A stretch of 20,349 bases of DNA from Plakobranchus ocellatus (lineage: Eukaryota > Mollusca > Gastropoda > Plakobranchidae). The DNA is taken from assembly GCA_019648995.1 (NCBI GenBank), contig BLXT01002484.1, positions 1,342,882 through 1,363,230 on the forward strand. The letters are read 5' to 3'. A model generated the notes under the pieces. It saw nothing but the letters and a program-made list of their open reading frames with translations, had not been told where the DNA came from and ran no database searches. Of this stretch, positions 1 to 12,400 are shown one piece after another; position 1 is the stretch's first letter; each line of letters starts with the position of its first letter. Position numbers and translations under genes: made by a program.

Positions 1-213
1 TATTATTATTTTCTACAAGATTTCTGCATTCCAGTAAACCTGTTAACTATGTTTGCGATTTGAGCAATTCATTTTTTATTCTTTTTGTAAAAAGCTGGAA
101 TTGGATTATTGGAAGAAAAATTTACATTTTTACATTTCTTTAAAACAAATTTTTTCGCCTAATCAAAGCAGCTGTGTCATACTTGCAAATTAATTTTGTC
201 TCTTACTCTTCAG
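1..213 (+). other. End of an upstream intron
   Basis: AT-rich sequence ending in a polypyrimidine tract and cag at 211-213. I see no coding signal. It is most likely the 3' part of an intron in the PIF1 5' UTR. Confidence 0.5.
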
Positions 214-281
214 GCACTAGAAATACCTGGGGTATTGTTGGAAAAAAGGAAGACAATTAAAATAATTTAAAGCAAAACAAA
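214..281 (+). other. PIF1: PIF1 5' UTR within the first coding exon
   Basis: A pyrimidine-rich tract ending in cttcag at 213 is a good 3' splice acceptor, so the exon probably begins at 214 and a non-coding first exon and the promoter lie upstream of the window. An in-frame TAA at 258-260 precedes the ATG at 282, so this is the first usable in-frame start in the exon. The start context aaaATGg is favourable. Confidence 0.6.
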
Positions 282-416
282 ATGGACCATCCCAGTTTAT
301 GCTGCACAATAGGAGTAGAAGAGCTATCATCTACTGGAAATATTTTGAAGAAAGTTACTCATCCCAAGGTGACACTCACTCTTGGTAGGGATGAGTTTAA
401 GGAGCTGCAAATACAG
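282..416 (+). CDS. PIF1: PIF1 coding exon 1 (residues 1-45)
   Basis: Encodes the start of the PINT domain: [19 protein letters not shown], then [12 protein letters not shown]. This parallels human CRVAVEELSPGG and LSLGRNERREL (recalled). The donor is acag|gtac and the exon ends in phase 0. Confidence 0.93.
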
Positions 417-3400
417 GTACTTCTCATGGAGATTAATTTTTTTACTATACTTTTGCAAATGAAATATTATAATTATTATTAAATACTATTTATAAATTCA
501 GTTTTAAACCAGTAATTCAGGCATTTTAAATCATAATATTTATTTGTCCACAAAATGTATTCAGATCTTTTCATTGGTCAGTATTTCAGTAAAATGTTTC
601 AAAATGAATTGAAATAAAAAAATAGAGGTACATATTAGTTGCCTAGATTCTTTACTTCCGATGTGCAAACCAGACTTTAAAAAAAATGCAACACCATCAA
701 TTGTACAAAGTTTTAAAAAAAATATTAAATTTTTAGTCATTGGTTGAAGCAAAATGCATCTTCGGTTCCATACAGAATTCATTTTTTAAAATCACCTCTC
801 AGTTCAACTGCAACAGGGGGGCACCCTGAGACTTGCAGGAATCGTTCTGTCTCAGGTTTTAATTTGGTTCTGTCCACAGCGTCATAGCTTTACAAGGGCT
901 GAAAAGCATGAGATCACCTTGTAATTGAGATACAAATCTATTGCAAAATGGTTGGGATGTGTCTGCCAGTTCTGCAGTAAAAATGATTTTGAAGTGGGGC
1001 ACCAGCAGCTCAATTCAAATTTTGTAAAACTATTGGCAAACGCATTACTATCTGATTATTAATTCTTCTGTATATATATGATTAGGAAATGCAGCATTAT
1101 CAGTTGCACGTTGCTCTTGATTTTGATTGCATGTATTTTTCCTGCAGATTGATTTTCCTAAGAAGCATAGCAGGTATTTGGTCAAGGAGGTTCTAATTCA
1201 CAAGAAGTTTGTGAAGGATGGGAAAGCTACTATCAAGTTACCAGAGCACAAACTACACTTGATGTTGTCAAATTGTCCTCCAGACCGCTTAGCATTCTTT
1301 CTCAAGACATTACAGGTTATTTGTGTAATTATTTTTCATTTAACTACTTTAATTCCCTGTAAAACATTCCAGAATATACATTTATAAACCCAAACAGAAA
1401 ATATTCATTGACGCAGCAAAATGTGATCACCACCAAAAATGTAACAAAAAATAATTACATGTCGCAATATTCAATGCAGTGTTGCTTGTAGATGTAAAAG
1501 CAAACTTTTAAATTTTTATGTTGTTTCAAACTCAGAACTTTACGTGTTTGGGCTCAGAGAAGTTCTGTCCCTTTTATTTTGAACAGTTTTTGACATTCAG
1601 AAAGTCTCTTGCATTGCTCTTGCAAACATAACTTTGGGTTTAATTGATTTGATCAAGTATTTTGCATTTTTCTAGCAATCATAACTTTGGTTGCCACATA
1701 CACTCACAAATAAACCAACAGATAATGCTTTAAGAAAACATCACATACCCTTTATTGCTACACAACTACACATCTGATAAGTGTTGGCTCATCTGGTAGG
1801 GCAGTTGGCTAAAATAGAAAGCTGTGAGGATTGAATCTCAGTCCAGGCCAGGACAATTTTTTCATTGCTCCCCTGTGTCCACCCAGCATTAAATGGGTAG
1901 CTAGGTCTCTTAAGACCCTTTCAAAAGTAAAGGCGGCGAGAAATGGCAAACTATTTCAGAATGCCGTATGCCAAGAACAATCAGGACCATGCTCCGGGTC
2001 TGCTGACCCTGAGATAAAGTATGGGACTCTCTTTACTTTTACTACACGTCTGCAATTTATCATAAAGAGTGAAAGGAGTAAACAGTGAGGCCAAGATAGA
2101 AATATCCTAGGAAATTGGAATGGGGCAAGCAAAAGCACCAGATTGTGTTTGCTAGTTTTTCTACCTTGTTATATTTTTATATGTAGTGTCATGGCTGTTG
2201 GTTGTTTCCTGAAGGTTTAAGTAGCAAAAAAATAAGGCATATAAAATTATATTATTGGAAAACATTTAAAGAAAGCTTAGATTTTTCTTGTAAAAAAAGA
2301 TGATTGCAAAGTGGATTTTTGCTTATTTTTACACCTTGACTTTCTTGATCATGCATAAGGTCAAATTATTGAACCAAAGGAAGGCCTTACCACTACATAT
2401 CTAAATTTAATGAAAAGGTAAAATGCACCCCTTACTTAATATGGGGACTTAAAGAGACATAAGATATAAAATTGTAAAAATGATTTGTAAAAGAATCTCT
2501 TTGCTAAGATCAGTGCAGCAAATCAGTTATGCACTAAGAAAGAAAAAAAAAACAACTTACTTTTCTGTGAATTAGACACAGGCTGTACTCTACTGAACAG
2601 TATAAACAACAGTCCAAGCATGTTCGACACAGATCTATATTGATCAGAACAAATTAAGATAAATGCAATCAGTATTTTTAGATTTGAATTCTGTATGTAG
2701 CACTATATTTAGGTCTACATAGATTTGTTCTTATTTAGATCATTATGAGGCTTATAATATAATCTAGCTAGCTCTGGCATAGATAATAGAGACAATTGTA
2801 GGGTTCATACATTGAAACAATGATATGGCTAACTCTAGTAATAATTTTAGTTTAAATGAACCTGGCTTTTTGAGACACAAAAAAGAGGGATGGGCGTGGA
2901 TAAGTTCAGTGTAATGTATGTCTCAAGACTAATCTGAATGTATTGGAAGTTTTAGTTTGAATGTTTTAAATTATTGAAATATTCTGAGGTTTGCAAATAT
3001 GAAAACTGGGTAGGTAGAGTTATGTTAAATCTGCCTCAATGTTTGGAATTTTTAATATTTTGAAAAAAGCACTTCATAAAAGAAACCAAAAACTTAAATT
3101 CATTTTCTATAAAGTATAGTGTATGCAATATCCAACTGATTAGGACTGGTCTCAAAACATATTTTACTTGTAACATTTCACTCACTGTGACTCAGAGGCC
3201 ATCACTGAGAAGGTTGGAAACTTGAGTTCATTAAAATAATTCAAAGCTTTCTATAATAAATACAAATCATTTGAGGACAAGACAAAGTCTCAGCCTATCC
3301 ACAATCTCTCATTCTAGGAGATAGACACTATCTGTTTCTTTTTCTTTTATTAATCACAATATTTACATGGCGAAACTTGCATCTTTATATTTGCATAAAA

Positions 3401-6400
3401 TTAGATCCAAGTTTTCTGCACCTTTGATTGACTTTTAATTGAAAATGAATTGGTCAGAAATTAGAACTTGTCAACCTCATCTCCCCCTTTCTCCACCACA
3501 GTAAAAATTAAAACAAAAAAAAAGAGCATTTCAAGTAATATACTTTGAATAAAGGCACAGTTATGCTGTAATTGATCCACAACAAAGGCTTACTTTATTG
3601 CAGTTAATTAGCTACATCCAAAGAAAATAGCCAATAACAATAATTGGAAGCCTTTTTTTAAAAATTTTAAATAAATTCCAATGCCAGTGCAAATTCCCTT
3701 TTTGAGATGAAATTGATGAAAAGGTTCATTTTTATTTGATTTCTCATATGGCCATTGAATGTAATTGACCATGGTCTGATAAGAGAACTGAAAATTGTTA
3801 ACCACTCTTTGTGCTGTCTAAGTCATTTATATTTTGTAATTTATTCATTACAGGTAAAACTTGATTGCCTCAAGCAGAAAGGCTTTGTGTCACAGAGATC
3901 CAAGTTGCTTTCTGGGAAGGTACAAGAATTTGATGAAATATCACCCCTCACCCTCAAAGACCTTCAGACAGCTCATGGAAGGCGAGAGGCTCAAGCAAAA
4001 CAAAAAACTTCATCAACCCCACTAAAGCCATCCTCTTTAGTGGCATCTTCATCACAACCTGTTGCCTCTATTGGAAGAGTCCAGGAAAATAGGAAAAGAC
4101 TGATCAGTTCCCAGCCTGACAAAGTATCGAGCCAAATAAGTGAAGCTGCAGCCAAAAGACAGAAGCGGGAAGCTCTGATGACAATGACATCAGTAAATGG
4201 CGTTAGCCCTTCCAGAGTTGTTGTTAAACAAATTCAGCTGACAGCAGAGCAAAACCGTGTCATAGAGATGGTGAAACAAGGGAAAAGCATCTTTTTCACA
4301 GGCAGTGCAGGAACTGGAAAGTCATTTCTTCTAAAAAGAATCATAGGTTTGTTGCTGTAAAGTTCTATATTTAAAAATTTTACAGAATCCCCTATATTCT
4401 TTGTCTCTCCACTGTACAATTAAATACTTTCTGGATAACTTTCTCCCGCACAAATAAGATTTCACAGGATTATTTGTTGGGGAGTAAGGGATATATTGGA
4501 AGCATAGTATTAATAGAAATGAATGCATAGATTTAAATGAAAAGTGAAGTAAATTCTGCATTTAAAAAAAAAAAAAATTTAATCATCAATGGCTTCTTAA
4601 TTTACGAAACTCTTAGGAGGGGACAACCAATCAGAATGTAGGATGAAAGATAATTGGAAGGAACAAATTCGAAGACGATTTTTATGACTCATCTATCTAT
4701 CGTGTGATTGTTTCACATTATTTTTATCAAGATGAATATGAACAAAGCCAGTAAGCTATAAATATTTTTTAAGTAAAACATGAAATGCCAGTTTGATGAT
4801 TTTGACAATCTTTTTTTTTTCCAGTAAAATTAACTTGCAGGAATGCCGGTTTTCCTATTTTTACAGGATTTCCGATTTTTTGCATTATTTTTATTACTTG
4901 GGAGCCAATTGTAGTTTAACTACAGCTTTTAGAAAACTATTTATTACTGTGAAGTTTCCTGCTTTTTTGTCAGAGGCCACTGGCATCCCTGAACTTGTGT
5001 TTTGAGGAATATATTTAAGATTTAATATGTATGTGTGTGTCAAAATTTGGTGAAGCCAATTGTCATGAGATCACTCTCTCTAGAAAACTATCAATTATTG
5101 TAATGCTTTTAAACTCTTACTATTTTAAATGTTTTAAAAGGAAAAAAAGAAAACTGTCCATGCAGTCTCTTTCTGTGTCTAGCATTTATTAACATTAAAA
5201 AAAAGTAGAGAACTATAACTATACTTTTCATCTGTAGAAAATGCTGTTTGGCATTTCCAGGGTTTTTTAAAAAATCCCAATTTTTTGTACTGTAATTATA
5301 TTACAAACACCTTTCCTTCATTCCAACATCAGGAGCCTTGCCACCAAATCACACTTTTGCCACAGCCAGCACAGGTGCAGCTGCATGCCACATAGGAGGG
5401 ACTACCCTTCATTCCTTTGCAGGTAAGAGGATTATGATTATTACATCATCAGCAGCGTCTCATGCATTCAACTCACTAGAAATTGAGATGTTAAAAATCA
5501 CCAGTAAGTTCAGTATATCTGACAACAATATTAATTGATAAAATTACAAGGACGACCTTGTATGTTCCAAATTTATATAAAGGCAAGTTTTGATTTCTGG
5601 AAATAAGGAAACTGCCTCATGCATGTAATTAAAATTTTTTTTTTGAGGGGGGACTACACCTCGGATCCAATTGGTAAATTAATACTTATAATGTTTGATG
5701 GAGGTCAAATTGACCCCCTGAAAAACGCCCAGATTTGCTGTATTTTGTCTAATTTAGCCAAAGCATTGGGGTTCTGATGCATTTAGATATAATTTGAAAG
5801 AAATCTTTATTTAAAAAGTAGATCATGTCCAGATGTTGTAGTTCTTTTTTTCCATGGCTTTTTACTTTGCCCTTAGGTGGTTAATATTAAAGTAGGACAA
5901 GAGTTAAGATAGTTTACATATTGTGTTTAAATAATTTTCACATACATTCATTCGGATTACTAGTGTATGAACCATCTATTTCATGCTGAAAAAAAAAAAA
6001 GTTGTAATTATGTCTTTTAAAATTTTTTTACTATAATAAAGAACCAATCAATTAATGCTAGGATATAAATCTTATTAAAATGAAAAAAAAAAGCATTACA
6101 AATTTTTATTTTTGCCCTGTCTGTGGGTATACTTAAGTAATTGGAGTAATAAGGGAAATTTTTTATTTTTTATTCTATTTTTGCTATTTGAATCTCTGCA
6201 CAGGTATTGGGTCTGGCAATGGTTCTTTGAAGCAATGCATTGAACTGGCATCCCGAGCAAGAGTAGCTCAACAGTGGAGAGCCTGCCGACATCTGATTAT
6301 TGATGAAATCTCCATGGTGGATGCGGATTTGTTTGAAAAACTTGAGACCGTTGCTAGGTTTGAAACATATATACCTTCTCAACATCCATTCTAAAGTCTA

Positions 6401-9400
6401 CTAAATACCAGTAGCTCTCTTAGAGTAGATTAAAGAAAAAAATATATCTTTCTGTGTCAGGATAATATAGTATGAGCATATTTTTTCAGAGAATTTGACC
6501 TTCCAAATATTCATCCCACCAAAAGTTCGTTACATTTTCATCTCTTTGATTCAGTTTGTTTTAAAGTTAAAATCTCAAATTATTTCATGACTGGTGTGTT
6601 TTTTTCCTGAGTTTTAGCAAGCATTGAATGATCATGATCATATTCAATCTTAATGTGGATCAAAATAAATTTATAGATGAAAAATCAAAATAAAGTTCTC
6701 CTTTTTACCTCTGTTTCACAGGATGGTTCGTAAATGTGACAAGCCTTTTGGTGGTATCCAACTAATCCTGTGTGGGGATTTTCTACAACTGCCACCCGTC
6801 ACTAAGCCTGGGGAAACCAGGCGCTTTTGCTTCCAGGTAAAAATGAAATGATTTCTTCAATTGCTTGATAAATATTTATAGGACAGGATCTGTTACTTTT
6901 AATTTTTTTTGCAAGTGGTGTTGGGATTAAGGATAAAGGTCTGAGGTCTATCTTGATGTATGGAGACTGTCTTTAATTGCAATAACTTAATTCAGCATCA
7001 CTAACTCTGGGTAATAAAAGGTCTCCTTTCAGTGGTAAATCCTTTCTATTAGATTTAAATACAAAACAAAATTGATAGTGTTCACTTTAGATCTCTTACA
7101 TAATAACATATTTCTGTAAATATTTTCATTTAAAAATTTCTTTTTTTTTCTAAAGTTCAGTTACTCAATTCTTAGCAAAAAATGTTTGTTTGTCTTTGAA
7201 ATTTAAAAAAATCTATTTTCAATATTATTATACTGGAAAAAAATTCTTTTTATGAAAATTTTGTGTCGGCTAAACTTAGTTTCCCAAAACGGTGCTGTTT
7301 ATTATATTACATTTTATATTATGTTTCAAGGGTATAACAGACATGCCTACCGTTCCGGCAATTCCGGATTCGTCCCGGAATTCTACCAGAAAATGGCCAG
7401 CGTTCCGGAAATCCACATTTTTATCACAAAATCCGGAATTTCGCCGATTTGTGATTGGTCATACTCTTAGAAATGAACCTAATCTAGATTTAGCGGCGCT
7501 TCTCTGCATAAACAACGCAAAAATATTAAAGGACTTGGAGTCAGAGAAAAAAAACAAAACAACGGCCTTAACACTGCAACAGACTTTTCAAACTTATTAA
7601 ATGCACGGCACTCTTTGCTAGACCTTTTTTCATAATACGGAGCATGCATCTTGCAGACTGAAGAGGGGTTGGGGTGGTTTGGGGCAAACCTATCCGTGCA
7701 GTGCATCTATAGAGGAACATCATGGTGAGGCCTACCATCACTGACTGTTGCCCCGTTGACGGTCGGTCATTCACACTGTGACGTCACTCACCTGGACTAG
7801 GGTTTTTTTTCAGCAGGTATATGTTTGCGAGGAAAGCAAATACGAAAATTCTGACAGCAAATTTGAAATCAGCGACCTTGATTTAAGAAAATCTTTGCGG
7901 CAGAATTTCAATTTTAATAATAATAAAGAGTTTTGGGATAATTTTCCCGTTTTAAATCTGTCAACTGCACTATTATAAGTCAATGGTTTGGTCGAACTTA
8001 ATTATCTAGACTTCGAGACTACCTCTACGCGTCTTATATCTAGAGAAGTTATAAACCCAACATTTAACTTAGGCTCAGTGCTGGACTGTCTGATCACTGC
8101 TAGGCTCTTGCCGCCATTGCCAGTCCCATGATAATACTATGACAAAACTTAACATAATACAATCAGGCCTGCGTATCTTGGATAAGTCTACATCTCTTCG
8201 AAATGACTGAAAAGATATTGCTCTACACAGAAGCTCCAATCCGCAAAAGACGATAGCATTGTATTTGAAAAGAATGCATCGAGGCATTCCGCTTTTTAAG
8301 GATAGAATAGGGAAATGTTTAATGGAATATTCTGTTTGAGAAACGTTAATAAAATTGAATTCCAATGGAGCATTGAAATAAGTGACCCAAAGTTAAGCAA
8401 GATGGAGGCTAAATGTTGAGCAGTTGGCTTAGTGTTAGTTCCAATTTAGACAGGAACTGATATCCTCTACACTCTCCCCCGTCCTAAAGGTACACTACTA
8501 TGATTGATCGGAACTTACTTGAATTGAGAATTGATTTTTTTTGGGGTGGGGGGGGGTTGTTTAATCAGCGTCAGTTCCCGCCAGTTTTGTTCCGCATTTT
8601 CATATAATGTTCCGCATTTTTGCCCTTGATGTTCCTCAAAAAATTTTTCAAGGGTAGGCATGTCTGGTATAAGATGATAATTAAAGAAAAAAATTTACAG
8701 GTTATAATAAAGTTCTATAAACTTTTTTATTTTCTAGATGAGTCATAACATGATTAGCCTTAAAAAAAAGTTCGGGAATAAGGGATAATGTGCACAATTT
8801 TTCAATTATTTGTATTTTATCGTTCTTTTTAGTCTGAAGCTTGGCACAATTCAGTTGATACCACAACACAACTCACAGAAGTGAAAAGACAAAATGATCA
8901 AACTTTTATTGATATTCTTCAAAAGATAAGAAAAGGCTTGTAAGTGCATTAGATTTTTTTTCTTTAAATTATTCTCCTTTGCTTTTAAATGTTCTATAAC
9001 TTTAAAAGAAAAAGCCATATGTTTTTTTATGGCATTTGAAGACACTTAAGTTTGTAAATAAGTGTCTCTATTTTAAATTGATTGTTTCGTTTTTTTTTTG
9101 AAAAATGACATCATTTCTTCAAATGTTACTACCATAGGCAAATCTACAACATTTGTGCCCAAACTAAATGGCATAAAATACTCCAGTAAGTCAAATTAAA
9201 TACCACAGCAAAATAAAATGTTTGCAGATAATACTCTTATGTCTGCTTACTTTTTCTCTGAAAAGAAAGTGCTTATATTGCATTCACGCAACCATACATG
9301 TATGTAGACTTACAGCAGTATTATTTTCACCTCCAAACTGATTACTGATAAGGTATTTTCTTCAATAACTTCAATTGTGGCAATATTTGCACTCATTTGA

Positions 9401-12400
9401 AAGATATCAGTATTATGTTAAATCTATTTCCATTCTCAGCATTTTTAAATTGGCTGTTTTTAATTTACAAAGACTTTTATCAGATGCCAATTGGACTGAC
9501 CTTTGACATGGTATAAATATCTCCAAATCAATGATTTTTGGACTGAAATGAGTAATTTATGTGAGCAGTGATATTAATTTCCTTTTTGCTTTTTAAAATA
9601 TTTTTTTGGCATGGAAATTATGCCTGTTATACACAGATAAAAATAAAGAATATGAAGCACATTGATATCTTCTCCTAACAGAGTAACTCTTACTTGCCTT
9701 AGTATTAAGAATGGTAATGGTTACAGATTGTCTCAAAACTCCTTAAGGTCCCATAACATCTTGGCCACTCTCAGATGTGACTAATTTTCTTCAATATTAA
9801 ACATACCATTTTGATTGACAAAGAATTTAAATGGTATATTTTTAGTCTCATCAAAGATCTTAGAAGGTAAAGGCATTTACACTGAAGATAGAAGTGAATT
9901 ATAGCCCTTTTTTAAAACAGAACCTGAATTAAGTGCTGATAAATTTTGCTGAACAAAATAGTAATGCCTAAAATGCCAATTTGGCATCCTATATCTAAAA
10001 ATGTAACAAAATTCAATTGGATACCTGATATCATCAGCTGGTGGATGTCCAAGTGGAATAAGAAAAAGAGTAGACATGGTCAAAGGCACATTCCAAAAAA
10101 TAAAACCAATACTGAGAAACAGAAACATGAGTTTGAACCCCAAGATATTTGTTTATATATACTTTGTGTTATTCAAATAAGTTTGAGTTGATGGTTATAT
10201 TCTTCATTACATTTCCTAATAAAGAGTTCAAAACTCTGAATAAATGATTTTTACTTGCAAATATACCTTTGATTGTTCTAGGTGTCCTGAACCTGTGGTG
10301 AATACACTATTGGCTACAAGCAAGCATTGCATTGATAAAGAAGGAGTGCTGGCCACCAAGCTTTGTACACATAAAGCAGATGTGGAGGAAATAAACATTT
10401 CTAAATTGAAACTGATACAAAGTAAGTCTTTCTTTTATGACATTAGTTTTTAAGTGACAACGTCGAAAAACATTCATGTCTTTCTAGTTTTCTGGTCTTA
10501 TACCGTTTTTTTTAATTGAGTGTGAGTGAAAATTCCATGGTGACTCACATATGGCTTCATTTGGAAATGGCTGTAACAACACAAAATGTTTTCTTTTAGG
10601 GTTAGATGGAAGCCAAAGTTATATATATTCCAAAATGCTTCCATTATATTTATCTTTTACTGATTGATCTTTGAGACAAATTCAATTGATTGTGTTTGTT
10701 AAGTTTCTTATTTCTTTCTGCCCCCCTTAGCATCTGCTCATCTCCATCACTTATGTTCACCTATAGTATGTGCACTGTCCTACTCTAAATTCTGCAAATG
10801 ATTAGGTGTGTATCAAAGAAACACTTAGTCCTGTAATTCGATGACCAATCCATTTGACTGAAAAATGTTTATGAGCTTTGTGCTGACAAATAAACTAATC
10901 AACAAACATTGTGCCTATAGAACTTTAGAACCAAATTAAGTTGGACTAGCATCAGAATTTTAAATGAAGATAAAATTGACTACATTAGTTCAACTTCTGA
11001 AGAAGAAAGGAAAAAAAATTAAAATGAAACAATTTTGATTCGTGTGGCTTCAGCTGTGATTCTATCAATTTATCTATCCTCAGGCGAAAGTAAGCTATTC
11101 ACATCAGTTGACTCAGACCAGGTCTACACATCCCAGCTCAACTCTCTGTGTCCAGTTCAAGCTTATCTTGAACTGAAAGTTGGAGCACAGGTGAGATAGA
11201 TTGTTTCTACAAGAATTTGATTTAATTTATTTCAAAAGCTAGTAAAATATTACAGCGAACTTTGTTTAACTGATAGAGGGCTGGCCCAGCTCATAATTAA
11301 CAATGGCCTATGGCGGGTGTAAGGGGCATAATTCTAATTTAAAAATGTGCACGTTTTACAAAATTTGTCATAAATTTTAAACCAAGGAAGGTACAAACAT
11401 AATTCAAACACCAAAAAATAGAAGATTGGGTGCACTTTCTTATGATATATAACAATAAGTATCAGTGATTTTATGGGATATTGAAAAAAAATTGACAACA
11501 CTATCTCGGCAGTGGGGCTAGGACTAGATCTAGATCTACATTCAGATTCATCATCGTCGGAAGAGTCTAGACTTAGCCCATCACCTTCTCCCTCCTCTAC
11601 ATCAAAATCAACATCACTTTCATCATCAATTTCATCTCCAACATCATCTACAGGGCTACCCTCATCTTCATCTTCTTTTTCGTCGATCTGTCTGTCAGTT
11701 GCAAGAGCAAGTTAAAGGTCATTTTGAAAAAATCGTTACTCGGTAACCATTCATTCAATTTTGGAACAGTAAACAGAAAACGAAAGTAGAACTCTTCCAG
11801 CAACAGAAATTATTAAGGCCCAGCCACTGCAAAGAAAATAAACGGGCTTATTCAGTAGTATAAAAGTGTATGCTATAGTCAAGTATCAACAGGCGATAGC
11901 GGGCGCTCCCGCCAACACTCATAACGCTTTTTATCAGTTAATTTGAAGTGGCCTGGAAAAAATATTATCTCGATTTATCCGAAATGCTGTTTATCAGGAT
12001 AAGAAAGAGTCAGCTCGATTACAAATTGAAGGGCAATATTTTTAATTGGCAGTAATAATGCTCTGCACAGTATATGTGTCGATACATAGATCTATTATAC
12101 ATTTTGTACTTCCATCGTTTTCTCTGTAGCCATGATGTAATAACACAAAAAAAGAAGTTGTCTTAACCTCTTCAAACTATCTTCCCAAATCATTCATTAA
12201 GCCTCAAGCATTGTATGCATCTGTCGATACTTCAATGGCAAGGGACAGTTGCTTACTTTCAATGTTATGGTGCTGTAGTAAGACAGTTGATTCTAGACCA
12301 ATTGCATTCTTCCTATCCCCAATCCAACTGCGCAAGACTAGACCAAAGCTGGTCAATCTCAAAATAACAGCTAGATAGGTGATTCTGGAAATATCATCGC

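Noticed and set aside
1785-1850. A functional tRNA gene
   Set aside because: A- and B-box-like sequences are present, but there is no cloverleaf with a proper acceptor stem; the segment is the head of a SINE. The same applies to 18236-18300.
8075-8365. Minus-strand 96-codon open frame as a gene
   Set aside because: No recognisable domain; it lies inside the 1.3-kb inverted-repeat element, and its antisense is also partly open.
8543-8556. G-rich run (ggggtggggggggg) as a G-quadruplex regulating PIF1
   Set aside because: It lies inside the intron 6 transposon, is a single long G run with one interruption, and a link to a helicase that unwinds such structures is only an appealing coincidence.
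11512-11715. Serine-rich plus-strand small protein
   Set aside because: It is the antisense of an acidic D/E-rich reading inside a transposon relic and lies within a PIF1 intron.
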